Origin: Kitasatospora arboriphila | GTDB lineage: Bacteria; Actinomycetota; Actinomycetes; Mycobacteriales; Mycobacteriaceae | Reading direction: 5' to 3' | DNA length: 64,000 nt | NCBI RefSeq assembly: GCF_000717275.1 | Contig: NZ_JNYV01000006.1 | Coordinates: 62,001 to 126,000, forward strand | Part shown: in pieces, positions 62,167 to 64,000 of the stretch | How positions within the stretch are numbered: the stretch's first letter is position 1 | Layout of the letters: each line of letters begins with the position of its first letter | Made by a program: the position numbers and the translations under genes | Notes under the pieces: generated by a model | Database searches by the model: none | Seen by the model: only the letters and a program-made list of their open reading frames with translations | Told to the model about the DNA's origin: nothing

Positions 62167-62975
62167 GTGCCCTGTACTCGGAACAGTCCGCGGGACGCAT
62201 TGCGGCCACCGGCCTCCAGGTCGGCTACGGCGACCGACCCATCATCGACGATCTCGACATCTCGATCCCCGACGGCAAGGTCACCACCATCGTCGGCCCC
62301 AACGGGTGCGGTAAATCCACGCTGCTGCGCTCGCTGGTACGTCTGCTCAAGCCGACCGCGGGGCAGGTGCTGCTCGACGGCCGCGACATCGCGACGCTGC
62401 GCACCAAAGACGTGGCCAAGATCCTCGGGCTGCTGCCCCAGAACCCCGTTGCCCCAGAGGGTTTGACAGTTGTCGACCTGGTCTCGCGAGGTCGTCACCC
62501 CCACCAGTCCTGGTACAAGCAGTGGTCGCCGGAAGACGAGGTCGCCGTCGCGCAGGCGCTGGAACTGACCGACTGCACCGACCTTGCCGAGAGGACCATC
62601 GACGCGCTGTCCGGTGGTCAGCGACAACGGGTCTGGATCGCTTTGACGCTGGCACAGCAGACCGATGTGGTGATGCTGGACGAGCCGACCACCTACCTCG
62701 ACCTGTCACATTCGATCGACGTGCTCGACCTCGTCGACGACCTGTGCCGCATGCACGGCAAGACCGTGGTGATGGTGCTCCACGACCTCAATCTGGCTGT
62801 GCGCTACAGCGATTGGCTGGTGGTGATGAGGGAGGGAGAGATCATCCGAGAGGGAACGCCCTCCGACGTCATCACCACCGATCTGTTGCAGGAGGCCTTC
62901 GGGTTGTCCTCGCAGGTGCTTACCGACCCGGTGTCGGGTGGGCCGATGATCGTGCCCATCGGTCGCAAACGCTGA
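62163..62975 (+). CDS. Siderophore ABC transporter ATP-binding protein, FecE type
   Basis: A 270-aa ABC ATPase: Walker A IVGPNGCGKSTLLRSLV, Q-loop LGLLPQNPVAPEGLTV, signature LSGGQRQRVWIALTLAQQT, Walker B VVMLDEPTTYLDLSH and the switch histidine VMVLHDLNLAVRYSD. It powers import with the two FecCD permeases. ATG 62163 overlaps the permease 2 stop. The binding lipoprotein at 55428 is the likely partner. Confidence 0.95.
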   Translation: MSALYSEQSAGRIAATGLQVGYGDRPIIDDLDISIPDGKVTTIVGPNGCGKSTLLRSLVRLLKPTAGQVLLDGRDIATLRTKDVAKILGLLPQNPVAPEGLTVVDLVSRGRHPHQSWYKQWSPEDEVAVAQALELTDCTDLAERTIDALSGGQRQRVWIALTLAQQTDVVMLDEPTTYLDLSHSIDVLDLVDDLCRMHGKTVVMVLHDLNLAVRYSDWLVVMREGEIIREGTPSDVITTDLLQEAFGLSSQVLTDPVSGGPMIVPIGRKR

Positions 62976-62991
62976 CATACCCACCCGCGGA

Positions 62992-63471
62992 CTAGAAAGC
63001 GAACGCCGCTCCGAGCCACAGGGACGCGGCGAGCAGGGCGCCGGTCAGCTCGATCACGATGGCCAGTCCCGCGGCCTTCGTCGCAGCGACGGCCCCACGC
63101 CAACCCGCTTCGATGCTGCCCAGCCGCGCCCACTCGGCAAGGAACGCGCCGAGCACGAACCCGATCGGCAGGCCCACCACCGGGATCACGAAGAACCCGA
63201 CGATCCCGAGCAGACCGCCCAGGACCACCGTCCGGCCGGGCACCCCCGAGTCCTTCATCGACTTGTTCGCGAAGACGTACTTGACGATCGCCGAGACGCC
63301 CAGCAACACGGCAGCGGCCGCGAACACCAGCCAGCCCGCGCCACCGACGACAAAAGCCCACACCCCGATGGCAACGAAGATGAGGCTCAGTCCGGGCAGC
63401 ACCGGCACGACAACACCGCACAACCCGAGAAAGATCACCAGGGCGACGATGACCTCGCCGACAAAAGGCAC
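62992..63471 (-). CDS. DUF456 membrane protein
   Basis: A 159-aa protein with about four hydrophobic segments and glycine-rich helices: VALVIFLGLCGVVVPVLPGLSLIFVAIGVWAF and VLGGLLGIVGFFVIPVVGLPIGFVLGAFLAEW fit DUF456 (YqgC-type). Function unknown. GTG 63471 follows GGGGAGAACAC. It is convergent with the ABC operon and lies downstream of purT. Confidence 0.85.
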   Translation of the reverse strand: MPFVGEVIVALVIFLGLCGVVVPVLPGLSLIFVAIGVWAFVVGGAGWLVFAAAAVLLGVSAIVKYVFANKSMKDSGVPGRTVVLGGLLGIVGFFVIPVVGLPIGFVLGAFLAEWARLGSIEAGWRGAVAATKAAGLAIVIELTGALLAASLWLGAAFAF

Positions 63472-63483
63472 GTGTTCTCCCCG

Positions 63484-64000
63484 CTACCGGTTCTCGTCGC
63501 CCGAGCCGGCGGATTTGTTCAGCCGAGGACCGGCCGGCGGTCCGGCCTGTGCCGGGGCAGGAGTCCTTGGCGGCGAGGGCTGCGCTCCCGGCGGACGTCG
63601 GGTGACCCGTGTCATCCCTGGATCGGGAGGGGACGACTCGCGCGGCGCTTCCTCGCGGATTGCGGCCACTGCACGGGTGTCTGCCTGCGGTGACGTGCTG
63701 ATCGGCCGCACCAGGCGGGCCGCTTCGCCGGCCCGGGCGCGGGCGGTCTGGATGTCGTCCGCAGTCGCGATCACCACGCCCATCCGGCGACGCGCAAAGC
63801 TCTCGGGCTTGCCGAACAACCGGATGTCCGTTTCCGGGACAGCCAGGGCGGCAGCAACGTTCTCGAAGGCGATCGCCGGTTCGTCCAGGCCGCCGTAGAT
63901 CACCGCTGATGCGCCCGGCGAGGCCAGCGTCACGTCCACCGGCAATCCGAGGATCGCACGCGCATGCATGTCGAACTCGGACAGTCGCTGGGTTCCGAGG
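63484..64000 (-). CDS. purT: Formate-dependent GAR transformylase PurT, C-terminal part
   Basis: The gene enters from the right edge. The visible 172 codons end the ATP-grasp domain: [41 protein letters not shown] and [23 protein letters not shown] match PurT, which makes formyl-GAR from formate and ATP in purine synthesis. After the normal end of the enzyme (near VRP), about 65 extra residues, rich in Pro, Ala and Arg, form a disordered tail. Confidence 0.88.
   Translation of the reverse strand, partial: LGTQRLSEFDMHARAILGLPVDVTLASPGASAVIYGGLDEPAIAFENVAAALAVPETDIRLFGKPESFARRRMGVVIATADDIQTARARAGEAARLVRPISTSPQADTRAVAAIREEAPRESSPPDPGMTRVTRRPPGAQPSPPRTPAPAQAGPPAGPRLNKSAGSGDENR

Overview
The window is high-GC actinobacterial DNA with gene content and order typical of the Mycobacteriales. 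It most resembles Gordonia or a close relative: a cholesterol-catabolism locus followed by the lsr2-lysS-coaX-panDC-fol-ftsH-hpt-tilS-dacB-ppa segment that is syntenic with Mycobacterium tuberculosis Rv3597c-Rv3628. The genus is an inference. There are no rRNA or tRNA genes, prophage, IS element or CRISPR array. The window cuts a gene at each end: an F420-dependent LLM oxidoreductase on the left and purT on the right.

Bases 1-27400 are steroid catabolism. The left part is a KstR-type (side-chain) section: an LLM oxidoreductase diverging from a DUF35 protein, Ltp4, Ltp3 and an NTF2-like protein, then CYP125 diverging from FadA5-Ddn. TnnAACnnGTTnnA-type operators lie in both divergent gaps. The second part is the KstR2-type ring C/D section: two SDRs and an NTF2-like protein, EchA20, IpdA, IpdB and IpdC, KstR2 itself, an aldehyde dehydrogenase, FadA6, IpdF, FadE30 and FadD3. 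AnCAAGnnCTTGnT-type sites lie at 13.7, 20.4 and 25.5 kb. Together these genes clip the side chain, activate the indane propionate, open rings D and C and thiolyse the product. Two blocks interrupt the order seen in M. tuberculosis: secreted phosphatases plus an odd GNAT protein (8.0-11.5 kb), and a DUF222-HNH endonuclease with a DUF389 membrane protein (17.4-19.8 kb).

Bases 27400-47600 are a mostly minus-strand housekeeping segment: Lsr2, LysRS, pantothenate/CoA genes (coaX, panD, panC, a DUF2520 protein), folate genes (folK, B, P, E), ftsH, an amidase, hpt, tilS, a zincin-like peptidase and dacB. Most junctions are 1-8 nt overlaps, so translational coupling is likely. ppa diverges from dacB and ends in a strong bidirectional terminator. 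A secreted protein of unknown function is inserted on the opposite strand between tilS and hpt.

Bases 47600-64000 are accessory: a MarR-controlled multidrug transporter, allantoicase, a coupled pair of degenerate enzyme-like proteins, DedA, MetZ with a rhodanese, an iron-siderophore binding lipoprotein, FprA, a TipAS-type MerR regulator, a small secreted protein, and a FecCD-type siderophore importer preceded by an IdeR-like box.

The most unusual feature is a pair of intergenic tandem-repeat arrays (40250-40635 and 58088-58405). Both have a 71-72-bp period and a shared core, lie just after the stop codons of unrelated genes, and look like one dispersed, apparently undescribed repeat family. 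Other points of interest are a GNAT protein with a GyrA/ParC-like N-terminal segment, a PLP-enzyme homologue lacking its lysine, a uORF overlapping the lsr2 start, and several short tandem duplications at stop codons.
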